Origin: a virus
IMG/VR virus record: IMGVR_UViG_3300042540_001538
Span: 1-52,167 of that record
DNA length: 52,167 nucleotides
Strand: one strand, 5' to 3'
Shown: piece after piece, positions 42,391 through 48,937 of the stretch
Layout: each line of letters opens with the position of its first letter
Position numbering within the stretch: the stretch's first letter is position 1
Notes under the pieces: model-generated
The model's database searches: none
The model's input: the letters and a program-made list of their open reading frames with translations, nothing else
What the model was told of the DNA's origin: nothing
Translations under genes and position numbers: made by a program

Positions 42391-42500
42391 TACCATATTA
42401 AAGCACTTTGGATTCGAACCAAAACTAGATACCCAACCTTGCTAGCAGGTTTAAGGGTTTCAGCACACCAATGCTGTCTCACTTGGTGCTTTAATATGGT
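42391..42500 (-). ncRNA. tRNA-like element inside terminal inverted repeats
   Basis: ACCATATTAAAGCAC at the 5' end pairs with GTGCTTTAATATGGT at the 3' end (15 bp), twice the length of an acceptor stem. Inside are a D-like arm (CAGCA-TTGGTG-TGCTG), an arm AACCT-GCTAGCA-AGGTT extended by ACCC/GGGT, and a perfect T-arm TTTGG-TTCGAAT-CCAAA. Linkers are too long for a standard tRNA. Confidence 0.5.
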
Positions 42501-42583
42501 GGGTGCTCTCCGATTCGAACAGAGAAGGCCAAAGACAAGAAATTTACAGTTTCCCCCCGATACCATTACGGGACTAAACACCC
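42497..42583 (-). tRNA. tRNA-Tyr(GTA)
   Basis: Class II. Acceptor GGGTGTT/AGCACCC, stem GGAAA/TTTCT with loop CTGTAAA, long variable arm, T-loop TTCGAAT, ACCA end. Its CCA overlaps the terminal repeat of the next element. Confidence 0.9.
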
Positions 42584-42651
42584 AAAATTTACATCAATTT
42601 TTAAAGATCTTTTAAACTGACTAACTTGCGTACAAATCAATCAATATGTGT

Positions 42652-42680
42652 ATATTACATCAAACTAAAATTATTGTCAA
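42652..42680 (-). promoter_or_regulatory. Sigma70-type promoter for tRNA-Tyr segment
   Basis: TTGACA (42680-42675), 17 nt, TAATAT (42657-42652). Confidence 0.75.
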
Positions 42681-42687
42681 GCTTTTT

Positions 42688-42763
42688 TGGTGCCCTCTCT
42701 TGGTTACGCTCCAAGCTCCCACGCTCTTCAGGCGTATGCTTTCACTAGATTAGCTTAGAGGGC
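42688..42763 (-). tRNA. tRNA-Phe(GAA) with aberrant elbow
   Basis: Acceptor GCCCTCT/AGAGGGC, stem TACGC/GCGTG with loop CTGAAGA, ACCA end. Position 8 is A, the D-loop has AG where GG is expected, and the T-loop is AGCGTAA instead of TTCGAAT. Confidence 0.8.
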
Positions 42764-42791
42764 AAATATTTTTTTATTTTAACCTCATAGG

Positions 42792-42797
42792 TAAATA
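42792..42797 (+). promoter_or_regulatory. Late promoter with start codon at predicted +1
   Basis: GGTAAATA, 5 nt (CTTTT), then ATG 42803. Confidence 0.7.
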
Positions 42798-42802
42798 CTT
42801 TT

Positions 42803-43342
42803 ATGATTGTAATCGACGATTTTTTACCACAAGATAAATTTTTATTACTTAAAAATACCATGGAATCTGATGATTTTCCGTGGTTGTTTAAAAATGAAAT
42901 TAATTATTCCAAAGATAAAAAAGTGTTATATAAATCACAATATATACATATGTTTGAGTGCATTGATAACCAATACAACAGTATATACCATGATTTAGTT
43001 AAACCAATTATCACTTTTTTAGCACCTGAAAAAGTTATTAGAGTAAAGTCAAATTCATTACCAAAAACTAAAAAAGTGTTGAGATGCGGATGGCATACTG
43101 ATAACAAATTTCATTTATCATACAGTGCAGTGTACTATGTAAATACAAATGACGGGTATACTGAATTTAAAAATGGAATAAAAATTAATTCTGTAGGAAA
43201 CAAATTAGCCATTTTTGAAAGCGATGTAATTCATTCAGCTACAACCTGCACAAATGATAAACGAAGAATTGTCATTAATTTTGTTTTTCATGCATCAGAC
43301 CAAACTAACGTTAATATTAGTAATTACTATGCAAATCTTTGA
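42803..43342 (+). CDS. 2OG-Fe(II) oxygenase (short phage type)
   Basis: 179 residues. MIVIDDFLPQDKFLLLKNTM opens a family common in aquatic phages. Ligands H98 and D100 (GWHTDN), H144 (DVIHSATTC) and Arg after it (DKRRIVINFVFH), with YYVNTNDGYTEF and GNKLAIFESD strands: the minimal jelly roll is complete. The substrate is unknown. Leaderless late start; overlaps its degenerate paralogue by 14 nt. Confidence 0.85.
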   Translation: MIVIDDFLPQDKFLLLKNTMESDDFPWLFKNEINYSKDKKVLYKSQYIHMFECIDNQYNSIYHDLVKPIITFLAPEKVIRVKSNSLPKTKKVLRCGWHTDNKFHLSYSAVYYVNTNDGYTEFKNGIKINSVGNKLAIFESDVIHSATTCTNDKRRIVINFVFHASDQTNVNISNYYANL

Positions 43343-43814
43343 CAACTTTTTGTCCCAAGAACAATTTGCTTGGCTCAAGACCAACTTAGAATCTGAGAAT
43401 TTCATGTGGTGCTTTAATCGTGATTTGTCGGAACAGTTTAATTTAAATTTACACCAACATTTAATTTTTAATTCAAATAAAGATTACTTTAATGATAGTA
43501 TTAATTTGATTAACCCACTCAATTCTTTTTTAAAATATTATCACCTAAGGTACTCAGTTGTGTATTCTATTTTGTACAATAAAGAAAGAAAAATTGGTAG
43601 ATTATACAATCAACCACACCATAAAGCTATACTATGTTTATATTCTACAGATGGATATTTCAAAGTAAACAATAAAGAAGTCAGTATGGTACAAAATAGA
43701 CTACTATTTTTTAAAAACGATAGTTACAGTATAACCACATGTGCTAATAACAAACGTAATTTGCTATTAGTAAACCATTATGCACTATCGCATGAGCTAA
43801 AATACAATTTATAA
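43329..43814 (+). CDS. Degenerate 2OG-oxygenase paralogue
   Basis: 161 residues from ATG 43329 (MQIFDNFLSQEQFAWLKTNL). Colinear with the gene before it: SVVYSILYN, YSTDGYFKVNNKEV, NRLLFFKNDSYSITTCANNK. The HxD motif is replaced by QPHHKA and the distal His is Tyr (SYSITTC for VIHSATTC), so iron binding is probably lost. It may be a structural or regulatory partner of the active copy. Confidence 0.7.
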   Translation: MQIFDNFLSQEQFAWLKTNLESENFMWCFNRDLSEQFNLNLHQHLIFNSNKDYFNDSINLINPLNSFLKYYHLRYSVVYSILYNKERKIGRLYNQPHHKAILCLYSTDGYFKVNNKEVSMVQNRLLFFKNDSYSITTCANNKRNLLLVNHYALSHELKYNL

Positions 43815-43816
43815 TT

Positions 43817-43891
43817 TGGCACACTGTATGGGAATCGAACCCATCTTTCCACCTTGAAAGGGTAGCGACCTAACCGATAGTCGAACAGTGC
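43817..43891 (-). tRNA. tRNA-Glu(TTC)
   Basis: Acceptor GCACTGT/ACAGTGT, stem CTACC/GGTGG with loop CTTTCAA, T-loop TTCGATT, GCCA end. Confidence 0.92.
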
Positions 43892-43892
43892 A

Positions 43893-44363
43893 TTATGCTA
43901 CAACAACATACCCCCACAATTTACGTGGCTTGTTAGCCTTGTATCTGCTATCAAAAGCATCATGCACAACATGATCAATACACGCAGACAAGTGTCCCTT
44001 AGTATGCAGAATTACTTTACCTGAAGGAATATCTTTTTTCGTTACATACTTACGTGACTTTTTTACTGATACATACTTGTACCCACGTTCTTCTAAATAT
44101 TTTTGCCATATAGTGGTAATAACACCTTTGTCAGGATTGAAATCATATCCTGCTTCATATTGCATCTCATTTAACTCCCACCACACTTGATAATAGGGTA
44201 AACCCAAAATAATTGAGATGGAACGTGTTACACAATCACGTTTTTTAGTACCTTTAAAACCGTCTGAAGCACGTCCACCATCTGTTTGAACGTATGAACA
44301 TGCTTCTTTTTCAAGACTGATTACTGTTACTGAACCATTGTAATAATTAATATTCAATCGCAT
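43893..44363 (-). CDS. Papain-fold-like protein (putative Cys peptidase)
   Basis: 156 residues. KKRDCVTRSISIILGLPYYQ provides a candidate catalytic Cys at the start of a helix; GKVILHTKGHLSACIDHVVH provides the His, and HDAFDSR the Asp. This Cys-His-Asp order is that of small papain-like peptidases or amidotransferase-like proteins in phages. Activity uncertain. Own early promoter at 44388. Confidence 0.6.
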   Translation of the reverse strand: MRLNINYYNGSVTVISLEKEACSYVQTDGGRASDGFKGTKKRDCVTRSISIILGLPYYQVWWELNEMQYEAGYDFNPDKGVITTIWQKYLEERGYKYVSVKKSRKYVTKKDIPSGKVILHTKGHLSACIDHVVHDAFDSRYKANKPRKLWGYVVVA

Positions 44364-44387
44364 ACCAATCTCCTAATCAACAATACA

Positions 44388-44416
44388 ATTATATGTTAAT
44401 TTGGATATCTAGTCAA
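44388..44416 (-). promoter_or_regulatory. Sigma70-type early promoter
   Basis: TTGACT (44416-44411), 17 nt, TATAAT (44393-44388). Confidence 0.8.
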
Positions 44417-44662
44417 CTATGCGGTCTGTTTAAATGTTCGTTGTGCATAATCTACAACAGTTGCGGTGCTGCCCCAAGCATTAGCAGGTATTTCGTTGTA
44501 AACATAAAACATAATATCTTTTAAGGCGGCTAAATTTTTAGAATCAGCTTTAAATACAGCACTTGCTAAATCATTAGTAAGTACTGCTCGGAGGAAACTA
44601 CCTGGCATAATGCCTTCGTTAACATATCTGTCAAGTGAATCTTTAATATCTTGCGGTATCAT
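44417..44662 (-). CDS. Hypothetical small early protein
   Basis: 81 residues from ATG 44662 (MIPQDIKDSLDRYVNEGIMP), with AAGGAG upstream. The helical pattern (PGSFLRAVLTNDLASAVFKA, DIMFYVYNEIP) is seen in many small phage proteins of unknown role. Confidence 0.65.
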   Translation of the reverse strand: MIPQDIKDSLDRYVNEGIMPGSFLRAVLTNDLASAVFKADSKNLAALKDIMFYVYNEIPANAWGSTATVVDYAQRTFKQTA

Positions 44663-44672
44663 TTCCAACTCC

Positions 44673-44984
44673 TTACAGTTTAATCCAACCAAAACTATCG
44701 CATAAAAACTCGGTAGTCTCACCATTTGCACACACTTCAACAATATCACCAATACTAAGCGAACGTCCTCTACCGTATAGTTCTACACGTTCACTTTGAC
44801 GATAAGGATTGTTAGTAAGGTCAAAAGCTTCTTCAGCAGCTTTTGTACCTTCAAGATCAGTGAAAAATGGTTTTGCTGCTGTGTAAAGATCAAGAACTGA
44901 CCGTACTAAACCAATACGATTCTTTGAGAAATAAAACTCGGTTGAAATTTCTTCGGGGGCTAACTTGATAGTCACTAAACTCAT
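44673..44984 (-). CDS. Hypothetical early protein
   Basis: 103 residues. Ends in RSLSIGDIVEVCANGETTEF and LCDSFGWIKL, a C-terminal beta module (RSLSxGDVV...FGW) found on several phage early proteins. SD GGAG. First gene after the promoter at 45015. Confidence 0.65.
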   Translation of the reverse strand: MSLVTIKLAPEEISTEFYFSKNRIGLVRSVLDLYTAAKPFFTDLEGTKAAEEAFDLTNNPYRQSERVELYGRGRSLSIGDIVEVCANGETTEFLCDSFGWIKL

Positions 44985-45014
44985 TTCAATCTCCGTTTCG
45001 TTGTCAATAGAGAT

Positions 45015-45043
45015 ATATTAACTAAATTTAGGTATATTGTCAA
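45015..45043 (-). promoter_or_regulatory. Sigma70-type early promoter
   Basis: TTGACA (45043-45038), 17 nt, TAATAT (45020-45015). Confidence 0.75.
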
Positions 45044-45561
45044 GCAATTTTTATTTGTATTGTTTTTGCAACAGGTACTTGCCTGACATATTCGCCATCA
45101 CCTTTACGGTTAGCCCAAGGCTTTAATTGGTAATTTAAAATAATCGAACCATCAATTAATACTGCCCTTGTGCATGGTGCATTAAGTTGTACGTAACATA
45201 CTTGATGATCTTCTACAATAGGATGGGGTATCTTTTTTAAATATTCGTTGCTTTTACGCCACTGATGGTCTTTACGCTCAATACAATTAATTTCATCATA
45301 TGGAAACGGTGTATCATCTCGCCAATTACCATAGCGTACTTCAATTTCCCAAGTGCTGACAACTTTATCAATAGTTGTATCGATAGTTAGTAAATCAATA
45401 CCATGCTCATTTGGGTTTTCTATAGTTTTAAGATGTTTTGGTAAAAACCCATTTAAATATTTAATAAAGGCTTGTTTACCTTTATTATCATATTGAGCAT
45501 GATCATGACGATCAAATGGCTTAAGGTTGCCACTCATACCCCTTTTTTGTTGTATATTCAT
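45040..45561 (-). CDS. Putative restriction-endonuclease-fold (PD-(D/E)xK) protein
   Basis: 173 residues. GIDLLTIDTTIDKVVSTWEI followed by EVRYGNW suggests the D...ExE/K core of a PD-(D/E)xK fold, and DEINCIERKDHQWRKS could complete the sheet. The catalytic Lys is unclear, so activity is speculative. Start may be 45561 or ATG 45537, just after AAGGGG. Sits between tRNA-Thr and the early promoter at 45015. Confidence 0.45.
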   Translation of the reverse strand: MNIQQKRGMSGNLKPFDRHDHAQYDNKGKQAFIKYLNGFLPKHLKTIENPNEHGIDLLTIDTTIDKVVSTWEIEVRYGNWRDDTPFPYDEINCIERKDHQWRKSNEYLKKIPHPIVEDHQVCYVQLNAPCTRAVLIDGSIILNYQLKPWANRKGDGEYVRQVPVAKTIQIKIA

Positions 45562-45576
45562 AATTATAAGTTAAGT

Positions 45577-45651
45577 TGGTGCTGAATGTCGGATTTGAAC
45601 TGACGACCTACCGCTTACAAGGCGGTTGCTCTACCACTGAGCTAATTCAGC
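45577..45651 (-). tRNA. tRNA-Thr(TGT)
   Basis: Acceptor GCTGAAT/ATTCAGC, loop CTTGTAA, T-loop TTCAAAT, ACCA end. Confidence 0.92.
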
Positions 45652-45656
45652 ATATG

Positions 45657-46013
45657 CTAATCTGCATGTCGTGTAAGATAATTTACACGAATTTTCTTTG
45701 GATTGAAATAAGTTTGGACAATATACTGTGCCAAATTTATATCAAATGGTTTACAACTAAAAATATCGATATATGCAGAACCATCTAATTCCATAAAATG
45801 TGCTGTAATACTACTTGTTGTAATGGCTTGCATTAAGGTATATCCTTGTTTGGGATCATCTTCAAGTAAATATTCAATCCATGGTTCACCTGCAGCAATC
45901 ATATCAATAGTTGGCACAAGGTACTTAATCCAATTGTATATGTTTTCACGACTATCAATTTTCTCGCAACCACTACAATCTAACAAAAGATGATAACCAA
46001 AATAATCTGACAT
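45657..46013 (-). CDS. speD: S-adenosylmethionine decarboxylase proenzyme
   Basis: 118 residues, close to bacterial class 1b SpeD. FGYHLLLDCSGCEKI at the start, then GYTLMQAITTSSITAHF with the Ser-Ser where self-cleavage creates the pyruvoyl group (S67/S68) and H72, and AYIDIFSCKPFD with catalytic C87. The enzyme makes the aminopropyl donor for spermidine. The phage-type SSITAH replaces bacterial ESHISIH. SpeD is a known auxiliary gene of aquatic T4-like phages. AAAGG SD. Confidence 0.82.
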   Translation of the reverse strand: MSDYFGYHLLLDCSGCEKIDSRENIYNWIKYLVPTIDMIAAGEPWIEYLLEDDPKQGYTLMQAITTSSITAHFMELDGSAYIDIFSCKPFDINLAQYIVQTYFNPKKIRVNYLTRHAD

Positions 46014-46033
46014 ATATGAACCTTTCTATTAAT

Positions 46034-46507
46034 TTATCCTAACTCTTTTTTAGTTATAATTTCTTTAAAATGCTCATCGTTTGAAAACACTTTAAATGTG
46101 CTATTTTGATAACCAATCAAGTGTTTACCTTCGCTTGCAGCTATATTTGCCCATTCATAAACATAGTCTTTTATATCTAAATGTGTTACAACAATACGAT
46201 AATAAAAATAATTTTCAATATATTTAGGTAATAAAATGACATGTGACTGACTTGGTTTTAAATTATCAGGTATATTTGTGTTTTCACGCCACCCACAAAG
46301 AAATACTTTGCATAAGTCAGGGCGCACAGGATAGATACCACAGCGTTGTTTTACAAGGAATTTACATTTACCACCACGTAAACTCATATCAAAACCATAA
46401 ATATCTGCTGATAAAAAACCTTCACAACATTTAGAACATCCATCACATTTTCTTGTATGTGTAGTTTGTTTTTCAGGATATATAACGAAGTTTTTTTCTT
46501 TGTTCAT
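46034..46507 (-). CDS. YkgJ-type Cys-cluster protein
   Basis: 157 residues. CDGCSKCCEGFLSADI and GGKCKFLVKQRCGIYPVRPD, then LCKVFLCGW, give the CxxCxxCC...C...C...C pattern of the YkgJ family, thought to bind Zn or an Fe-S cluster. Possible link to ErpA. Its start overlaps the HNH gene by 35 nt, suggesting a recent insertion at its 5' end. Confidence 0.8.
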   Translation of the reverse strand: MNKEKNFVIYPEKQTTHTRKCDGCSKCCEGFLSADIYGFDMSLRGGKCKFLVKQRCGIYPVRPDLCKVFLCGWRENTNIPDNLKPSQSHVILLPKYIENYFYYRIVVTHLDIKDYVYEWANIAASEGKHLIGYQNSTFKVFSNDEHFKEIITKKELG

Positions 46508-46874
46508 AATGAACTATTGAATGACAATTGTGGCATAATAAATCACATTTATCAATTTCTTGTGTAATGACTTCCCATTTTTTATATCTTAATTCTCTCC
46601 AACTATATTCTTTTTCAGTAGGTTCACGATGATGAAAAGCATAACAATCGGGAATTTGTACATTATAACCACAACGAACGCAACACATACCACCTTTATA
46701 ATTTAATGCTTCTAGTTTGTTAAGTTGCTCACGTGACTTTTTATTTCTGTTTGGATAGAAAAACTTTAAACTATTTTTTGTAATGCCAATATAGTTTGCA
46801 ATATCTTGAATTCGATGAAAGCCAAGATTTTGTGCTTCTTTTATTTTTTCTTGAATTTGTTTTTCTGTAATCAT
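46473..46874 (-). CDS. HNH endonuclease with N-terminal HTH
   Basis: 133 residues. N-terminal helix-turn-helix (IQDIANYIGITKNSLKFFY), then CCVRCGYNV, YAFHHREPTEKE and DLLCHNCHSIVHYE: the zinc-bound HNH core of the phage homing type. Overlaps the start of the YkgJ-type gene. Confidence 0.8.
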   Translation of the reverse strand: MITEKQIQEKIKEAQNLGFHRIQDIANYIGITKNSLKFFYPNRNKKSREQLNKLEALNYKGGMCCVRCGYNVQIPDCYAFHHREPTEKEYSWRELRYKKWEVITQEIDKCDLLCHNCHSIVHYEQRKKLRYIS

Positions 46875-46877
46875 AAA

Positions 46878-46950
46878 CTAATCTATATTTTTTAAACTTC
46901 TTAGAATCTTATTTCTTCTTTTATATATAGCAGCATTTGATACATTAAGT
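46878..46950 (-). pseudogene. Possible homing-endonuclease C-terminal remnant
   Basis: An open frame without a start codon reads NVSNAAIYKRRNKILRSLKN and stops at TAG 46880-46878. This is the usual DNA-binding HTH end of NUMOD/IENR-type endonucleases. It lies between the HNH and GIY-YIG genes, so is probably debris of an earlier insertion. Confidence 0.35.
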
Positions 46951-46962
46951 TTTTTTCACAAA

Positions 46963-47637
46963 TTATTTAAAAAATTTTCTTCCTTTTATCCAACCATCAA
47001 GTAATTTATCATCCTTGTTAGCTTTTTTAGAGATTTTAAGTTCATCATTATATATCCAAATTGTATTAAATTGTGAATTTTTTTCGCCTTTTTGATGTTC
47101 AATTTCTTCCATGATTTTTTTATGTTTCTCACGGATGGTGAGATTTTTCATTGGATTATTTGTAGCAAAGTTATTTTCTTTTCTACCTTCTAAAATTGCT
47201 TTTTTCATGCGACATGATTGTTGTTGTTTATACTGTTCTAATTTACCTTTTTGATTAAGAATTTTTACAATGTCTTTCCCACGGCGTAAATTTTTCTTGC
47301 TACTTGGATGTAGTCCGTTTGTACCATACAAATTCTTTTCTGTTTTGTTAATATAATCGAATCCGCCATAACCACCTTTTCTTAAATTATAGGTATTTTC
47401 ATTAATTAAAAAATCTTCATTTACAATTTCTGATTCTTTTTTATACATAAGTTCAGGTGTATCAAAAATATGCAAAATTTCTTTTTCAAAATTTTCTAAG
47501 CCATACTTTACAATAGCATATTTTAGATACTTACCTGATCCCATATAACCGTCATTAAGATTTTTGGTTTTATGTGAACCAATATAAATTTTACCATTCA
47601 TCTTATTTGTTATCTTGTATATAATATAATAAGTCAT
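46963..47637 (-). CDS. GIY-YIG endonuclease, paralogue 2
   Basis: 224 residues. The N-terminal ~100 residues are almost identical to the gene at 36906-37553 (MTYYIIYKITNKMNGKIYIG; GYMGSGKYLKYAIVKYG). The C-terminus differs (NPMKNLTIREKHKKIMEE) and carries its own NUMOD3-like GEKNSQFNTIW. Located next to the intron-bearing tRNA-Asn. Same TATAAATA + 5 nt + ATG start. Confidence 0.85.
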   Translation of the reverse strand: MTYYIIYKITNKMNGKIYIGSHKTKNLNDGYMGSGKYLKYAIVKYGLENFEKEILHIFDTPELMYKKESEIVNEDFLINENTYNLRKGGYGGFDYINKTEKNLYGTNGLHPSSKKNLRRGKDIVKILNQKGKLEQYKQQQSCRMKKAILEGRKENNFATNNPMKNLTIREKHKKIMEEIEHQKGEKNSQFNTIWIYNDELKISKKANKDDKLLDGWIKGRKFFK

Positions 47638-47642
47638 ACATA

Positions 47643-47650
47643 TATTTATA
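47643..47650 (-). promoter_or_regulatory. Late promoter with start codon at predicted +1
   Basis: TATAAATA, 5 nt (TATGT), then ATG 47637. Confidence 0.7.
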
Positions 47651-47679
47651 CAAGTTCAAGCCCTGACACTGCTTTTGTG

Positions 47680-47951
47680 CTCCAATGCGTGGGATCGAAC
47701 CACGGACCAATTGATTACAAGTTTGTGTAACTTTCGTTACTCCTTGGACTATACCATAACCTTAGTATTACAACGTTAGGTTCTCACCGTCTAGTCTCTA
47801 CACCTTCAAGAATATCTCTATTCAAGCTTGGCTCGGTATTGCCTTATGCAATGCACTTAGGTTTCACCGAATTTGATGAGTTTTTCAATTAATGTTTCCA
47901 CTAAAAGCTGCCTTTTGACAGTCAACTGCTCTACCTCTGAGCTACATTGGA
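47680..47951 (-). tRNA. tRNA-Asn(GTT) interrupted by a group I intron
   Basis: Exon 1 is 47951-47918 (TCCAATG acceptor, D-arm, GTTGA stem, CTGT). Exon 2 is 47717-47680 (TAA, TCAAT, T-loop TTCGATC, CATTGGA, G73). Joined, the loop is CTGTTAA with anticodon GTT. The 3' CCA is not encoded. Confidence 0.85.
47718..47917 (-). other. Group I intron without ORF (200 nt)
   Basis: Exon 1 ends in U and pairs CTGT with GGCAG in the intron (P1 with the u-G wobble). The intron ends in G. Core elements: AATTCGGTGAAACC, GGCAATACCGAGCC, GTAGAGACTAGACGG and GGTATGGTATAGTCC, with P7 GACTA/TAGTC. Insertion lies between anticodon positions 35 and 36. Confidence 0.85.
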
Positions 47952-47992
47952 ATATAATTATTTATAAACTATTCAGATTGTAAAAATAATTA

Positions 47993-48085
47993 TGGTGGAG
48001 AGTGTGGGATTCGAACCCACGAAGCAGCTTTTGACCACTTGCCTTCTTAGCAGGAAGGTACCTTCAGCCTCTCGGTCAACTCTCC
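47993..48085 (-). tRNA. tRNA-Ser(GCT)
   Basis: Class II. Acceptor GGAGAGT/ACTCTCC, stem CCTTC/GAAGG with loop CTGCTAA, T-loop TTCGAAT, ACCA end. Confidence 0.92.
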
Positions 48086-48098
48086 ATAATTTTTTAAT

Positions 48099-48175
48099 TG
48101 GCCTGACCGAGAGGATTTGAACCTCCGACCCACAGCTTAGAAGGCTGTTGTTCTATCCAACTGAACTACGGTCAG
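48099..48175 (-). tRNA. tRNA-Arg(TCT)
   Basis: Acceptor CTGACCG/CGGTCAG, loop CTTCTAA, T-loop TTCAAAT, GCCA end. Confidence 0.92.
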
Positions 48176-48181
48176 CTTTAT

Positions 48182-48316
48182 TTAAGCAAAAACAAAGGCA
48201 TAAACAAATATTGCTAGGAATATTAATAATGATACCCACCAATATGTTAACGCACCTACTGCTATAAGTAATGCTAACCAACCACCATGATATAAATGTA
48301 ATTGCCACATTGTCAT
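48182..48316 (-). CDS. 44-residue late membrane protein
   Basis: MTMWQLHLYHGGWLALLIAV continuing into a second hydrophobic stretch ending FVYAFVFA. Two Trp-rich membrane segments. An exact TATAAATA lies 5 nt before the ATG, so the gene is a late, leaderless one squeezed between tRNA-Ser and tRNA-Arg. Unknown function. Confidence 0.7.
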   Translation of the reverse strand: MTMWQLHLYHGGWLALLIAVGALTYWWVSLLIFLAIFVYAFVFA

Positions 48317-48321
48317 AACAG

Positions 48322-48329
48322 TATTTATA
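48322..48329 (-). promoter_or_regulatory. Late promoter with start codon at predicted +1
   Basis: TATAAATA, 5 nt (CTGTT), then ATG 48316; abuts the 3' end of tRNA-Ser. Confidence 0.75.
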
Positions 48330-48419
48330 TGGTGGAAGCGGTGAGATTCGAACTCACGGACCCATTGCTGAATCGCTAGTTTTCAAGACTAGATCCTTAA
48401 ACCACTCGGACACACTTCC
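48330..48419 (-). tRNA. tRNA-Ser(TGA)
   Basis: Class II. Acceptor GGAAGTG/CGCTTCC, stem CTAGT/ACTAG with loop CTTGAAA, T-loop TTCGAAT, ACCA end. Confidence 0.92.
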
Positions 48420-48420
48420 G

Positions 48421-48915
48421 TTATTTTATTTTTGGAACGATTTCACGATCCCAATAGCTTTTCTTGCCTATTCTAGAAGAAACAGCTTTGTCTACACCGA
48501 CTATTGATTTCCATTTTTCGGATCGTGCTTTACTTTGTTCAACATCAAACCCACTATAGTCATCCCCGACCCATTCCCACTTATGATGCCATATCCAAGG
48601 GTCAGCTAATGGTTTAGTAATTTTTACATTACCATCTCTAGTAACTTTAATAGATGTACCTACTGTAGGTTCATCTGCTGTATCAAAGTCAGGTGATGAA
48701 ATAAATGCGATTGAACCATCTTTTAAATCATAACGTACTACTGTATAATCAAAATCAGGTGGTAATTTAGAAACAGCTAACTTATACCATGACAACGGTA
48801 TTTCACGTTTGAGTAATGGTGAATCAACATAGTCTTTGTGAACATAGATTTGTCCACCAATAACTTTACCAATTTTACGATTGGTTGATTCTGTTAATAA
48901 TTCTTTAATTAGCAT
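48421..48915 (-). CDS. Late protein with capsid-targeting-like leader
   Basis: 164 residues from ATG 48915. The leader MLIKELLTEST resembles the Alt/internal-protein leaders of T4 (LLTE-S). The body is beta-rich and Trp-rich (DPWIWHHKWEWVGDDYSGFD) with no recognised domain. Possible packaged effector. AATAAATA lies 4 nt before the ATG; tRNA-Ser begins 2 nt beyond its stop. Confidence 0.6.
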   Translation of the reverse strand: MLIKELLTESTNRKIGKVIGGQIYVHKDYVDSPLLKREIPLSWYKLAVSKLPPDFDYTVVRYDLKDGSIAFISSPDFDTADEPTVGTSIKVTRDGNVKITKPLADPWIWHHKWEWVGDDYSGFDVEQSKARSEKWKSIVGVDKAVSSRIGKKSYWDREIVPKIK

Positions 48916-48919
48916 GTTG

Positions 48920-48925
48920 TATTTA
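48920..48925 (-). promoter_or_regulatory. Late promoter close to the start codon
   Basis: AATAAATA, 4 nt (CAAC), then ATG 48915. Confidence 0.65.
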
Positions 48926-48937
48926 TTCAAACAAAAA

